From assembly GCF_018889955.1 (NCBI RefSeq), contig NZ_CP076545.1, forward strand, positions 62,001 to 126,000: a stretch of DNA of 64,000 nucleotides, given 5' to 3'. This DNA comes from Collinsella sp. zg1085 (GTDB lineage Bacteria > Actinomycetota > Coriobacteriia > Coriobacteriales > Coriobacteriaceae). The notes beneath the pieces are model-generated. The model was not told the origin of the DNA. It did not search any database and saw only the letters and a program-made list of their open reading frames with translations. Shown piece after piece: positions 31,980-41,208 of the stretch; the stretch's first letter is position 1, and every line of letters begins with the position of its first letter. The translations under genes were made by a program, and so were the position numbers.

Positions 31980-33560
31980 ATGAAACTTCGTACTGTTGTC
32001 AACGAGCTTATGTGCAAGAGTACAAGTGTAGGACGGGAACATCTTTTAGACGTAGACATTCTTCTTACGCCTGAAAGCCGTGCGTCAATGCCAAGCAATA
32101 CCTATCTACTGCGTCCCTGTACGTATAACGACTATATTTCTGGAAAAGTTACCGCTGCTCGTGATGAAATTGTTCTTGCTCATAGCGCTGAGGAAATACC
32201 AACCGATACATGTCCGGTAGGAAATGTTGTTGCGGTTACGTATGAGGGTTCGTTTCATGATTTTTGCCGTGCGTTTTTAGAGTTACCACCTAAGCTCGCG
32301 GTTTGTGAGTTAATGCGCGAGCGAATCTTTGAGACGTTTCTGGCATCTTATGATTTGGCTCACTTTGTAAAAGGTCTCAACAGTGTTTTGCAAAACCCCA
32401 TTATTGTGGCAAATACTGAGCTTCGTGTTCTTGCAAGTGCTGGGGAGTTTCCTACCGGGGAGTCTATAGATGCGGCAGAAATTCGGGGGGTGCTCAAAAG
32501 CGGCTATATCAGCGAGGCGGTTAGTCGCGCTTTTGAACTTGATAATGTAAATCATAATATACGTTTGGCTAAACATTCGCTGCTCAGCACGTCGAGCATA
32601 CATCACAATGTTTGGGCGTCAGCCATCATATATAGCCATAACTTAGAGCTTGGGCGCCTTGACGTGCTCGCATATAAACACCCTATTTCGGGTTTTGAAC
32701 TTGAGCTTATTGATTTTGCAAGCAGCTTATTGGGCATCATGTTAGACCGGCTGGGTGCAGGCGGTGAGCGGGCGCAGGCTGGTTCAAGTTTATTAGCCGA
32801 CCTTTTAGCGGGCACGTTTACCGATGAGACAAGTTTGTACCAGCAGACCTCGCTCTTAGGGATTAAGCGCGATATGTGTTATTGCCTGATTTGCGTAAAG
32901 GGCTCTATTGATGCTGACCGTCCGCACTATAACAAGCTGGGAAAAATTGCAGCTCGCACGGTTAAAGGACTTTTGTGGAGCGCACAAGATGATATGTTGG
33001 CCATTTTGTATCCTACGGGTGTAAATACCGCAACAGGCTTTGACGCTTATCACAGAACAAAACGTGTATTGTCTGCGCATAAGCATTTTAAGTCGTTTAT
33101 TGAGCATAACCAAGTGAGAGCATTTGTAAGCGAGCCCATTGAGAATCTGCTTAGTGTGTCGGCTCGGCTGGCACAGTGCCGTGCGCTGATTGCGTCAGCG
33201 CGTGATTCTTGGCCACCAATGGTGTACTTTTGGGAAAAACGCTACGCAGCACTTGCTGGAGCAATTGGTGATATTGACCATCGAGATATGCTCGTTGACC
33301 AGCGCGTACTCGCTATGAATCGCTACGACCAGGAGCACGGAACCAACTATTTTGAGACCATGATGGCAAGCATTCGCTACCCCGGTTCGCCGCAGGAGGC
33401 TGCTGAGAGTCTATCTATTCATCGCAATACGTATTTTTATCGGGTTAATAAGGTTCGCGAACTGTTTTATCTCGACTATAAAAATGGCGATGACCGGCTT
33501 GCTCTTTCGTTTAGTGCACAGGTGCTTGAAGGCATGAAACTCTATAGAGAAAGACTGTAG
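31980..33560 (+). CDS. PucR-family transcriptional regulator
   Basis: A 526-residue regulator. Its N-terminal sensor part (about 1-280) has no clear catalytic motif. The C-terminal HTH_30 domain of the PucR/CdaR type reads SPQEAAESLSIHRNTYFYRV, then NKVRELFYLDY. Such regulators often activate catabolic genes for purines, sugar acids or aromatic compounds. The start at 31980 has AAAGGAG 12 bases upstream, and an in-frame start at 31953 is possible. It may control the redox cluster beginning at 35343, but the DUF4143 gene lies between, so this is inference. Confidence 0.88.
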   Translation: MKLRTVVNELMCKSTSVGREHLLDVDILLTPESRASMPSNTYLLRPCTYNDYISGKVTAARDEIVLAHSAEEIPTDTCPVGNVVAVTYEGSFHDFCRAFLELPPKLAVCELMRERIFETFLASYDLAHFVKGLNSVLQNPIIVANTELRVLASAGEFPTGESIDAAEIRGVLKSGYISEAVSRAFELDNVNHNIRLAKHSLLSTSSIHHNVWASAIIYSHNLELGRLDVLAYKHPISGFELELIDFASSLLGIMLDRLGAGGERAQAGSSLLADLLAGTFTDETSLYQQTSLLGIKRDMCYCLICVKGSIDADRPHYNKLGKIAARTVKGLLWSAQDDMLAILYPTGVNTATGFDAYHRTKRVLSAHKHFKSFIEHNQVRAFVSEPIENLLSVSARLAQCRALIASARDSWPPMVYFWEKRYAALAGAIGDIDHRDMLVDQRVLAMNRYDQEHGTNYFETMMASIRYPGSPQEAAESLSIHRNTYFYRVNKVRELFYLDYKNGDDRLALSFSAQVLEGMKLYRERL

Positions 33561-33594
33561 GCACCAGTAGGTTTTCCGGCAGTTTTATTGTTCT

Positions 33595-34896
33595 CTAGCT
33601 CCATAGCCCCATGTTTGTCATTGCATATAGTGGGATGTTTTTCATCCAGTCTTGTTCGCGGTAGCCTGACAGGCTGAATCGCACAGCTTCTACCTCCAGA
33701 TGAGCATTCTTAAAAGCCCGGAGGCTTTTTGACCGCAGGTTCTCTTCTGCTTTTACCTCAATGGCGAATATGCTGTTTGTTTTTTGAACAAGAAAGTCTA
33801 TTTCGCCTATAGAGTTTTCTGCAGACCAGTAGTAGGGAGTGAGACCACAATCAGATACAAGCTGCTGGCAGACGAACTGCTCGGTGAGGGAACCCTTGAA
33901 CTCTTTGAAGATACTATTACCTCCGATGACTGTTTCTTTATCAAGCTGTGCCATTGCTCCAAGTAGACCGACATCAACTAGAAAAAGTTTGAATGATGCA
34001 TCGTCGGTATAGGGGGCGAGTGGAATGGAGGGCTTAGAAATTTTGTGCACGAGCGTCGCAATTCCTGCTTGGGTGAGCCACGTGATGCCAGACCGGTAGT
34101 TTCTCGCACGTGCTCCTTTCGCAATATGGCTAAACACAAACTTCTTATTCTCTCGACCCAGATGTGCCGGAATTGATTTTAATGTTGCAAGCGCGTATTC
34201 AGTTTCAGTTCTACCTAGATGTTTTGAAATATCGCGTTCGTAACCTCTGAGTATTTCTAATTGAACCTCGCGCGTTTCCTCTAAAAGACCTCGGGTCAAG
34301 AAAGCGTTTACTGCCTCAGGCATACCTCCTACGTAGTAGTACTGGCGAAGGAGCGGAACAAGCTTGCTGGAGAAACTATTTATGAGGTCGGTTTCATCCG
34401 ACTCAATGAGGTCGCAGAGCGCCCGATTGCCTGTTGCGACGAGAAACTCGCGGAAGTGGAGAGGGTAGAGGTCAAGTGTGTCAACCTTTCCAACGGGGTA
34501 TCCACTTCCTTCATGGATTGTAATTCCTAGTAAAGAACCTGCGGCGGCAACTGCGTATTTAGGTGCGTTCTCGTAGAAGTATTTGAGACTGGTGAGTGCC
34601 TTTGGGTGTGCTTGAATTTCATCAAGGATGATGAGGGTGCTATCCTCTGAGATGACCTGCCCCGTTTCAAACTGTATGGCAGAAATGATACGAGGGATGT
34701 CGTAGCCCAGCTCGAACTGTTCGCCTATCCTAGGATTATTGTCTAGGTTTACATACGCGACGTTTTCAAACTGCTCTTTACCAAATTCCTTGAGCAACCA
34801 TGTCTTGCCAACTTGGCGAGCTCCGTTGAGGATGAGTGGTTTTCGGTTGGGTTTGTTCTTCCAAGCAATAAGTTTGTTCATGAGGAATCGTTCCAT
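33595..34896 (-). CDS. AAA ATPase with C-terminal DUF4143
   Basis: A 433-residue protein. The N-terminal AAA_14 ATPase has Walker A LNGARQVGKTWLL and Walker B STLIILDEIQAHPKAL. The C-terminal DUF4143 region resembles a PD-(D/E)XK fold, with YYWSAENSIGEIDFLV and FAIEVKAEENLRSKSL carrying the acidic and lysine residues. These widespread accessory ATPases lack a settled function; a role in toxin-antitoxin or defence has been suggested. AGGAGG precedes the ATG. Its leader contains an 18-bp perfect dyad, and the gene is oriented against its neighbours, consistent with an acquired stand-alone unit. Confidence 0.92.
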   Translation of the reverse strand: MERFLMNKLIAWKNKPNRKPLILNGARQVGKTWLLKEFGKEQFENVAYVNLDNNPRIGEQFELGYDIPRIISAIQFETGQVISEDSTLIILDEIQAHPKALTSLKYFYENAPKYAVAAAGSLLGITIHEGSGYPVGKVDTLDLYPLHFREFLVATGNRALCDLIESDETDLINSFSSKLVPLLRQYYYVGGMPEAVNAFLTRGLLEETREVQLEILRGYERDISKHLGRTETEYALATLKSIPAHLGRENKKFVFSHIAKGARARNYRSGITWLTQAGIATLVHKISKPSIPLAPYTDDASFKLFLVDVGLLGAMAQLDKETVIGGNSIFKEFKGSLTEQFVCQQLVSDCGLTPYYWSAENSIGEIDFLVQKTNSIFAIEVKAEENLRSKSLRAFKNAHLEVEAVRFSLSGYREQDWMKNIPLYAMTNMGLWS

Positions 34897-34914
34897 AGTT
34901 TCCTCCTAAATAGA

Positions 34915-34984
34915 TTACGTCCTTATTTTCGCATAAAATGGCGAAAATAAGGACGTAAAAAAGCCAAAAATGGCGAAAATCAGG
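34915..34984 (-). promoter_or_regulatory. Perfect 18-bp dyad and direct repeat in the DUF4143 leader
   Basis: TTACGTCCTTATTTTCGC (34915-34932) is mirrored exactly by 34941-34958 with an eight-base loop. Part of the right arm, AAAATGGCGAAAATAAGGA, is repeated as a near-copy at 34966-34984. The dyad lies just before AGGAGG in the transcribed leader, where it could be an operator or fold into an RNA hairpin controlling translation. Confidence 0.7.
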
Positions 34985-35342
34985 AGATAGTTATTCTTAT
35001 ATGAGGCTTTATAGCTTGAATCTGGCAAGACGTACAGGCCTAATACGTGCTCAAATCATTCGTAAGCTCTCAGACTTGCATACCTATCCTTGAACTAAGA
35101 TACAAGGCATATCGCAAATGCGCGTTAAACAATCAAGGCAATAAAGCATATCTACCTTGGTGTTAGCTTAACCAAACTCAAACAGTACTAATAATCTTAT
35201 CCATAACAAGTATCTGACTGTGCAATTGCACAATACAATCGGCTCCAGTATCAAGTGAATTAAACGCTAGCCATATGCAACAAAACATATCCTTATACCC
35301 AAGGGAGTTGTGTTTAGCACAACATATATGTCAGGAGGGGAC
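34985..35342. promoter_or_regulatory. Upstream region of the redox cluster
   Basis: This AT-rich 358-base gap holds no gene. It contains the perfect 14-base palindrome TGTGCAATTGCACA at 35219-35232 and, just before the ribosome-binding site, a small hairpin GTTGTG-TTTAG-CACAAC. The palindrome is a plausible operator for the downstream reductase genes. Confidence 0.4.
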
Positions 35343-36302
35343 ATGACAAAGATTGTAGGCGTAAGTTTTGGCACAAAAAACGGCAATAACGATGCATTTT
35401 GTAAAGAGGCATTGATTGCTGCCCAGGAGGCTGGCTGCGAGGTTGAGTTTATTCGTGCGCAAGACCTTACCATTAAGCACTGCACCGGCTGCATTACCTG
35501 CGTCAAAATGCTCATGAGCGGACGCGGAAACATGTGCATTCATAAGGATGATTTTGACTGGCTGGCAATGGAGATGTTCCGCGCAGACGGTGTGTTGATG
35601 GTTGACCCCATTTTTGAGAAGGGTGCAAGCGGTTTGTTCCACACCATTATGGACCGCTTTGGGCCTCGTATGGACACCGGAAACAACTACATCTGCGCTG
35701 ATATTGCCCAGAAAAATATTGCTGAGGGCAAGCCGGGTAAGATGCCTGACCCAGCAATTATGAGCCCTAAGGTTGTAAGCTACATTGCAATTGGCGGCAG
35801 CGATTGGGGCACACACGTTGAGTCTGACCACCAAATTCAGGCTATGACTCCGAGCTGGAAAGTTATTGATAACGAGTGGTTCTCTTGGGCAAAGACTGCT
35901 CTCATGGAAGACGAGATGGTGGCACGCGCTCATCAAATTGGCGTTAACCTTGCTGAGGCCGCTAAAGACATTGAGCACGCAGAATATAAGGGTGATGAGG
36001 GAATTTGCCCGCATTGCCATGCTAAGGATTTCTATATTAAGCCGGGTACTGCCCGCGCCATTTGTACGGTCTGCGGTCTTGAGGGTGAGCTGTCTATTGT
36101 CGATGGCGCTGCTAAGGTGACGTATTCTGATGATGAGTGGCATAAAGCTCATGACATTGCTTCAGGCAAGCAGATTCACGGTATGGACATCGCTCAGAAC
36201 GAAGGTCGTCTGGCCGAGCTTAAAAAGACCGATGCCTATAAAGAGCGCATTAAATATTACAAAGAGGCAATTCAGCCTACGCAGCCTGAGCAGGTTGCAT
36301 AA
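35343..36302 (+). CDS. NADPH-dependent FMN reductase-like protein with zinc-ribbon
   Basis: Flavodoxin-fold protein of 319 residues. It starts MTKIVGVSFGTKNGNNDAF, the FMN-phosphate loop of the FMN_red group, and carries CTGCITCVKM with an Fe-S- or thiol-type cysteine cluster near residue 45. A rubredoxin-like or zinc-ribbon segment follows at about 218-245 (CPHCHAKDFYIKPG, then CTVCGLEGEL). AGGAGGGG precedes the ATG. It is followed 76 bases later by the flavoprotein reductase, so it may act as an FMN-based electron or hydride donor in the same pathway. Substrate is unknown. Confidence 0.85.
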   Translation: MTKIVGVSFGTKNGNNDAFCKEALIAAQEAGCEVEFIRAQDLTIKHCTGCITCVKMLMSGRGNMCIHKDDFDWLAMEMFRADGVLMVDPIFEKGASGLFHTIMDRFGPRMDTGNNYICADIAQKNIAEGKPGKMPDPAIMSPKVVSYIAIGGSDWGTHVESDHQIQAMTPSWKVIDNEWFSWAKTALMEDEMVARAHQIGVNLAEAAKDIEHAEYKGDEGICPHCHAKDFYIKPGTARAICTVCGLEGELSIVDGAAKVTYSDDEWHKAHDIASGKQIHGMDIAQNEGRLAELKKTDAYKERIKYYKEAIQPTQPEQVA

Positions 36303-36378
36303 CAAATAGGTCTGTAAAGGTGAACTGGCGGTTTGCACGTGCGTGAGCCGCCCGTTCTGGTAAAAAGGCAGGTGGATT

Positions 36379-37863
36379 ATGGAAGAAATGCAAGCTGATG
36401 TTGTGGTAGTGGCAGCAGGTCTGTCAGGTCTTGCCGCAGCGGTAGCCGCCGCAGAGGGTGGCGCTCAGGTGATTTGTTTGGAGAAAAGCTCCAACACCGG
36501 TGGTGCTGCAAATATGGGTATGGGTCCTGCAGCAGCTGGAAGCCCCGTGCAAAAGGCTGCCATGATTGAGGTTACGCCAGGCGAGCTGTTCCGTCGTCAC
36601 ATGTTCTATACGCACTATCAGGTTGACCCTCGCTTGGTGCGCGCATATTATTTCAAGAGTGGCGACACCATTGCTTGGCTGCAGGACATGGGCGTTGAGT
36701 TTCATAGCGTACGTCCGGCGTTTCGCGCTCGCGAGCGCACACGTGCCTATGCAGATGGCGAGTATACATGGCATGTTGTTCAGCCTGAGGATGGCTCTGA
36801 GCCGGGTCCCCGCGCTGCTACAACCATGACCAAGCGCTTAACCGAGCGTGCGCAGGAGTTGGGTGTTGAGTTTATCTTTGAGTGCCCAGCTACTGGTCTT
36901 GAGACTGACGACAACGGTGCAGTTGTAGGCGTTTTTGCTCAGCGTACCTCGGGCGAAGAGGTTCACATTGCTGCTGGTTCAGTTATTGTGGCAACAGGCG
37001 GCTTTGGCAATAATGCGAAGATGATTAAAGAGCGCATTGGCTTTGAGTGGGGTAAAGACCTCTTTAGCTTTGCTATTCCTGGCATGGACGGCGACGGTAT
37101 CAATATGTGCCACAAGGTGGGTGCAGGTCATACCCCCGTTACCATGGAGGCTATGTATCAGCTCCCTGATAACATGAATCACTTCTATATCGAGGGTGCG
37201 TTCCGTCAGCCCTGCTATTGGTGTGACCAAACAGGCGAGCGCTTTATGCCTGAGGACGAGATTTATAACACGACCTTTGTTGGCAACGCTATTAACAACC
37301 TGCCAGGCAAGGTAGCCTATGCCATTTTTGACGCCAAGATGCTCAAGCGTTGGAAGAAATATGGTCCAGACATTGTGAGCCATATTCACCCACATGACCT
37401 CTATGAGGGCTTTGAGGACCAGTGGAACCAAGATTTGGCTGATGGTTATGAGCCTATTGCACAGGCTGATACCTTGGAAGAGCTTGCTGAAAAGATTGGC
37501 ATTGACCCTGAGGGCTTGGTTGCTAACGTCGCTGAGTACAACGATATGTGCGCTGCTGGCCATGACGAGCTCTTTGAGAAAGAGCGCGAGTTTATGATGC
37601 CGCTGGAAAAGGGCCCGTTCTATGTTTGCAAGCAGTACATTGGAGCCTACGGTACCTTGGGTGGTGTACTCATCAACCACAAGATGGAGGTATTGACCGA
37701 CGATCACAAGAAGATTGATAACCTCTATTGCGTTGGTACCGATGCCTGCACTATTTACGGTGACTCGTATAACTACTGCATCCCGGGTAACACCATGGGC
37801 TTCTGCTTAAACTCTGGCCGCATTGCAGGCGAGAATGCAGCAGCTCAGCTGTTTGATTACTAA
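36379..37863 (+). CDS. Cytoplasmic FAD-dependent reductase (FAD_binding_2, fumarate-reductase type)
   Basis: A 494-residue flavoprotein with an N-terminal FAD-binding fold (VVVAAGLSGLAAAVAAAEGG; the first glycine of GxGxxG is Ala), an ADP-contact ICLEKSSNTGGAANMG and a C-terminal GTDACTIYGDSYNY region. The family reduces enoates such as fumarate, urocanate or ketosteroids. There is no Tat signal and no haem or FMN-transfer domain, unlike many secreted coriobacterial paralogues, so it must take electrons from cytoplasmic partners, most likely the Fe-S proteins encoded next. The substrate cannot be inferred. Confidence 0.9.
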   Translation: MEEMQADVVVVAAGLSGLAAAVAAAEGGAQVICLEKSSNTGGAANMGMGPAAAGSPVQKAAMIEVTPGELFRRHMFYTHYQVDPRLVRAYYFKSGDTIAWLQDMGVEFHSVRPAFRARERTRAYADGEYTWHVVQPEDGSEPGPRAATTMTKRLTERAQELGVEFIFECPATGLETDDNGAVVGVFAQRTSGEEVHIAAGSVIVATGGFGNNAKMIKERIGFEWGKDLFSFAIPGMDGDGINMCHKVGAGHTPVTMEAMYQLPDNMNHFYIEGAFRQPCYWCDQTGERFMPEDEIYNTTFVGNAINNLPGKVAYAIFDAKMLKRWKKYGPDIVSHIHPHDLYEGFEDQWNQDLADGYEPIAQADTLEELAEKIGIDPEGLVANVAEYNDMCAAGHDELFEKEREFMMPLEKGPFYVCKQYIGAYGTLGGVLINHKMEVLTDDHKKIDNLYCVGTDACTIYGDSYNYCIPGNTMGFCLNSGRIAGENAAAQLFDY

Positions 37864-37877
37864 GGATTAAAACCAAA

Positions 37878-37919
37878 CAAGACCAAGCCGATTCGCCGTC
37901 GCGCTTGGTCTTGTTTTTG
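37878..37919 (+). terminator. Terminator after the flavoprotein reductase gene
   Basis: CAAGACCAAGC (37878-37888) pairs with GCTTGGTCTTG (37903-37913), followed by TTTTT. The next gene has its own ribosome-binding site 60 bases on, so read-through or a new promoter would be needed. Confidence 0.9.
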
Positions 37920-37989
37920 TTTGTAAGCCTCGTCGAGTGCGCGGCGCCCGCGCCTCGTACAGGTGTTTTTGTTATTGGAGGGGTATATT

Positions 37990-40119
37990 TTGAAGCTCAC
38001 CATTGACGGACATGAAATTGAGGCCGAGGTCGGTCAGTCGGTGTTAGACGCTGCGCTTGCCGCCGGTATTTTTATTCCACACCTCTGTAAGCACCCCGAT
38101 TTAGGTGCTGTTGGTGGATGCCGTCTGTGCATGATTGAGATTGCAGGACAAGAAGGTGCGGTATGCGCCTGTAAAACTGCGGTCGCCGATGGCATGGTAG
38201 TAGATAGCCACGGCGAAGAGGCCGAGCGCGTGCGCAGAATGGCTATGGAGCTCATTTTGGCAACGCATCCTACTGACTGCACGGGTTGTCCTAAGTACGG
38301 TAAATGTGAGCTTCAAAGTATGTATCAGTTCATGGGCGTTGCTCCCACGCGCTGGCGTGTAAAGAGCCGTCCCTGTGCTACCAATGACTCCAACCCGCTC
38401 ATTACGCATATGATGACACGCTGTATTCGCTGCGGTCGCTGCATTCGAGCATGCCGTGATATGCGTGGCGTTTCTATTCTTGATTATCGCCGTGGCACCG
38501 ATGGTGTTCGCGTGGGCACCAAAGACGGTTTGCCGCTGGCAGAATCGGGTTGTCGCTTCTGCGGGGCTTGTGTTGAGGTGTGCCCAACGGGTTCCATTGT
38601 CGATAGCCTTGGTCTTATTAAGCAAGATAAGCCTTATGCTGATGGCGTAGTTCCGTGTCGTGCTAACTGTCCGGCTCATATTGATATTCCGCGCTATATT
38701 CGTCATGTCAAGCATGAAGATTGGACTGCAGCTACTGCGGTTGTACGCGAAAAAGTGCCCCTGCCTAATTCGTTGGGTCATATCTGCACACACTTCTGTG
38801 AGGGTGCATGCAAGCGTACCGATTTAGGTGGACCAGTATCTATTTGCAGACTCAAGCGAGCTGCTGCAGAGCAGGATAGCGGCGCTTGGAAAGAGCGCGT
38901 TCGCCTAGAGAGCCGAAGCGGAAAGCGCGTTGCCGTTATAGGGTCAGGTCCGGCTGGCTTGACCGCTGCTCAGTATCTGGCTAAAAAGGGACATGCGGTT
39001 ACCATTTTTGAGGCCAATGCACAATCAGGCGGCCAGATGCGCTATGGCATTCCGGCGTATCGCTTGCCTGATAGCGTGGTAGATACCGAGGTAGAAACCA
39101 TCCTTTCCACAACCTCTGACGAGCAGGGCGCACGTATAGAAATTATCTATAACCAGCAGGTTGAAGATGTTAAAGGTCTTTTGAATGACTTTGATAGCGT
39201 CCTTGTTGCGGTGGGAACGCATGCAGGCGTGCGTCTGCGCATGCCAGGCTCTGACCTCAAGGGTGTATATCTTAATACCGAGTTCTTAAAGGCAGCCCGC
39301 TCTGAGCAGCCCTTGCCGGTAGATGGCAAGGTTGTGGTGCTAGGCGGCGGTAATGTTGCATATGACTGCGCTCGCACTGCGGTACGCCTGGGCGCTCAAG
39401 AGGTGCATGTTGCCTGTCTTGAGGCGCGTGCTGCAATGACCTCAACTCCCGAAGAGCGCATTGAGGCGGCTGCAGAAGGTGTTGAGCTGCACGATTCGTG
39501 TGCATTCTATTCAATCAATCCTTCTAAGAAGCAGTGGAGCCATGTTGGCTCGGTAACCCTCAACAAGATTAGCCGCTTCTACTTTGACGAGAATCACAAG
39601 GCGGTTACTGAGTTTGTTGAGAACGGCGAGATTACACTCGATGCCGACTACGTTATTTTTGCCGTAGGACAGCGTCCTGCACAAACCGAGAACTTTGGTC
39701 TTGAGCTGTTCCACGGTGCCTTTATTGTGGCCGATGCCGAGGGCAAAACGCCTACCGAGGGCATTTGGTCGGCAGGAGACTGTGTAACGGGAACCAAGAG
39801 CGTTATTGAGGCTATTGCAGCTGGTAGACGCGCTGCAGAAAGCATGGACGTCTATCTGGGCGGCGACGGCGATATTTCAGAGGTCTTAACAGACGCTGAT
39901 GTTTATCAGGCAAAACTGGGACCAGTGGATGAGGTCTTTGTAGCTGAGCGCAACGAGCCTGAGCTTATGGAGGCCAACAAACGCGCACATACCATGGAGC
40001 CGTTTGAGTGCAGCTTTACGAGTGAGGGCGCCGTTAAAGAGGCATCTCGTTGTCTCCAGTGCGACCTGCGTTTGCACATTGATACGCCCAAGCTTTGGAA
40101 TGAGTACGCCGTCCACTAA
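37990..40119 (+). CDS. Fe-S / FAD / NAD(P)-binding hybrid oxidoreductase (NuoG-like N-terminus, GltD-like C-terminus)
   Basis: A 709-residue multi-cofactor protein. Residues 1-75 form a 2Fe-2S ferredoxin (CKHPDLGAVGGCRLC...CAC). A NuoG-type His-Cys3 segment follows (HPTDCTGCPKYGKC), then two 4Fe-4S sites (CIRCGRCIRACRD, CRFCGACVEVCPTGS). After 210 the GltD-like half begins (CRANCPAHIDIPRYIR), with FAD loop VIGSGPAGLTAAQYLAKKG near 315 and NAD(P) loop VVVLGGGNVAYDCAR near 450. The start is TTG at 37990 with GGAGGGG upstream. It likely carries electrons from NAD(P)H through Fe-S centres and is co-transcribed with the NuoF-like protein nine bases later. Confidence 0.9.
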   Translation: MKLTIDGHEIEAEVGQSVLDAALAAGIFIPHLCKHPDLGAVGGCRLCMIEIAGQEGAVCACKTAVADGMVVDSHGEEAERVRRMAMELILATHPTDCTGCPKYGKCELQSMYQFMGVAPTRWRVKSRPCATNDSNPLITHMMTRCIRCGRCIRACRDMRGVSILDYRRGTDGVRVGTKDGLPLAESGCRFCGACVEVCPTGSIVDSLGLIKQDKPYADGVVPCRANCPAHIDIPRYIRHVKHEDWTAATAVVREKVPLPNSLGHICTHFCEGACKRTDLGGPVSICRLKRAAAEQDSGAWKERVRLESRSGKRVAVIGSGPAGLTAAQYLAKKGHAVTIFEANAQSGGQMRYGIPAYRLPDSVVDTEVETILSTTSDEQGARIEIIYNQQVEDVKGLLNDFDSVLVAVGTHAGVRLRMPGSDLKGVYLNTEFLKAARSEQPLPVDGKVVVLGGGNVAYDCARTAVRLGAQEVHVACLEARAAMTSTPEERIEAAAEGVELHDSCAFYSINPSKKQWSHVGSVTLNKISRFYFDENHKAVTEFVENGEITLDADYVIFAVGQRPAQTENFGLELFHGAFIVADAEGKTPTEGIWSAGDCVTGTKSVIEAIAAGRRAAESMDVYLGGDGDISEVLTDADVYQAKLGPVDEVFVAERNEPELMEANKRAHTMEPFECSFTSEGAVKEASRCLQCDLRLHIDTPKLWNEYAVH

Positions 40120-40128
40120 GGAAGACCT

Positions 40129-41208
40129 ATGAATATTATTTCGTTTATGTCGGTTCGTCCTGAAAAAAATATTGGACGCTACCTTATAAGTACTGATGCT
40201 CAAGCCTTAGGTCAAAAGCTTGCTACCGTTGAAAATCCAACGGTGGTGATACCGGCAGGTGATACCGAGCTTAAAGCAAGGCTTCAGGAGCTGCTAGGAG
40301 CTGCGGCAAGCTTTGTTGAGGCTGATGCGAGTTTTGGCTATGTATATGGCAACGAAACTGCACTTTTAGCGCTCACGCGTGGTCAGATGCCTGTTCCTAT
40401 GGCACGCCGCGGTCAGTCTTCGGCAGTCACTTTGCACACGCCTGCTCATCTTTGGGCTGACGAGCATAAGCGTTGGCTGTGGATAGATAATCTTGATGCA
40501 CCTTGCCTTGTGAGTGATACAGCAACAGTGGGAGACATTCTTGCTCAAGCTGGGGTGTCAGAACCCAAGGCAGTCTATTTTGAGCATCCCGATGGACGTA
40601 TGCTTGATGTTGCGCAAACCGATGAGATTATTCCGGTTGATTGCGAATGGGTGCGCGTATTTACGCAAAAAGACTGTATGGCACATGCACTTGCTGATAT
40701 GAGTGCGCGCCACTTTAGCGAGTGCTGCGGACGCTGTGTGTTTGGCTATGAAGGTGCCCATCAGTCGCGTGTTATTACCAACGATATTATTAACAAACGT
40801 GGTAAATCAGCAGACCTTGCACTTTTGCGTGACCTTGCGCCTGTTATGAGCACTCAGAGCTTGTGCGAGCTCGGCACCTCACTTGCAACAACTATTGTTA
40901 CCTCACTTGAGCATTTTGGCACCGAAATAGAAGCACATATGGGCAAAAAGCAGTGCCCGTCCGGCGCATGCTCGGCATATATGACCTTCCACATCATGCC
41001 ATCTTTGTGTACAGGCTGCTGTGATTGTGTTGATGCATGTGAAGAAGATGCCATCATGAGCAAGAAGGGCTTTGTGCATGTTATCGACCAAAAGGCATGT
41101 ACTGCCTGCGGCGCATGCGTTGATGCCTGTGATGAAGACGCAATTATAACGGCTGGAGCCGAGAAGCCGCGTACACCACCACGTCCTATTCCATGCAAGC
41201 GTCGCTAA
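40129..41208 (+). CDS. NuoF-like Fe-S protein with C-terminal double ferredoxin, shortened N-terminus
   Basis: A 359-residue protein. The middle carries a NuoF-like SLBB/4Fe-4S pattern (RHFSECCGRCVFGYEGAHQS and, 80 residues on, CPSGACSAYM). The C-terminus is a two-cluster ferredoxin (CTGCCDCVDACEEDAI, CTACGACVDACDEDAI). The N-terminal 190 residues are too short and lack the glycine-rich NADH/FMN motif of NuoF/HydB, so it may pass electrons without binding NADH itself, relying on the GltD-like partner upstream. Pairing with the 37990 protein resembles bifurcating or NADH:ferredoxin-type complexes. Confidence 0.82.
   Translation: MNIISFMSVRPEKNIGRYLISTDAQALGQKLATVENPTVVIPAGDTELKARLQELLGAAASFVEADASFGYVYGNETALLALTRGQMPVPMARRGQSSAVTLHTPAHLWADEHKRWLWIDNLDAPCLVSDTATVGDILAQAGVSEPKAVYFEHPDGRMLDVAQTDEIIPVDCEWVRVFTQKDCMAHALADMSARHFSECCGRCVFGYEGAHQSRVITNDIINKRGKSADLALLRDLAPVMSTQSLCELGTSLATTIVTSLEHFGTEIEAHMGKKQCPSGACSAYMTFHIMPSLCTGCCDCVDACEEDAIMSKKGFVHVIDQKACTACGACVDACDEDAIITAGAEKPRTPPRPIPCKRR

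Noticed and set aside
35331-37707. Long minus-strand frames (242 and 273 codons) under the redox genes
   Set aside because: They are shadows of strongly biased plus-strand codons in well-supported reductase genes and show no protein motif.
38101-38793. A 230-codon minus-strand frame
   Set aside because: It is antisense to the Fe-S region of the hybrid oxidoreductase, whose cysteine motifs on the plus strand are unmistakable.
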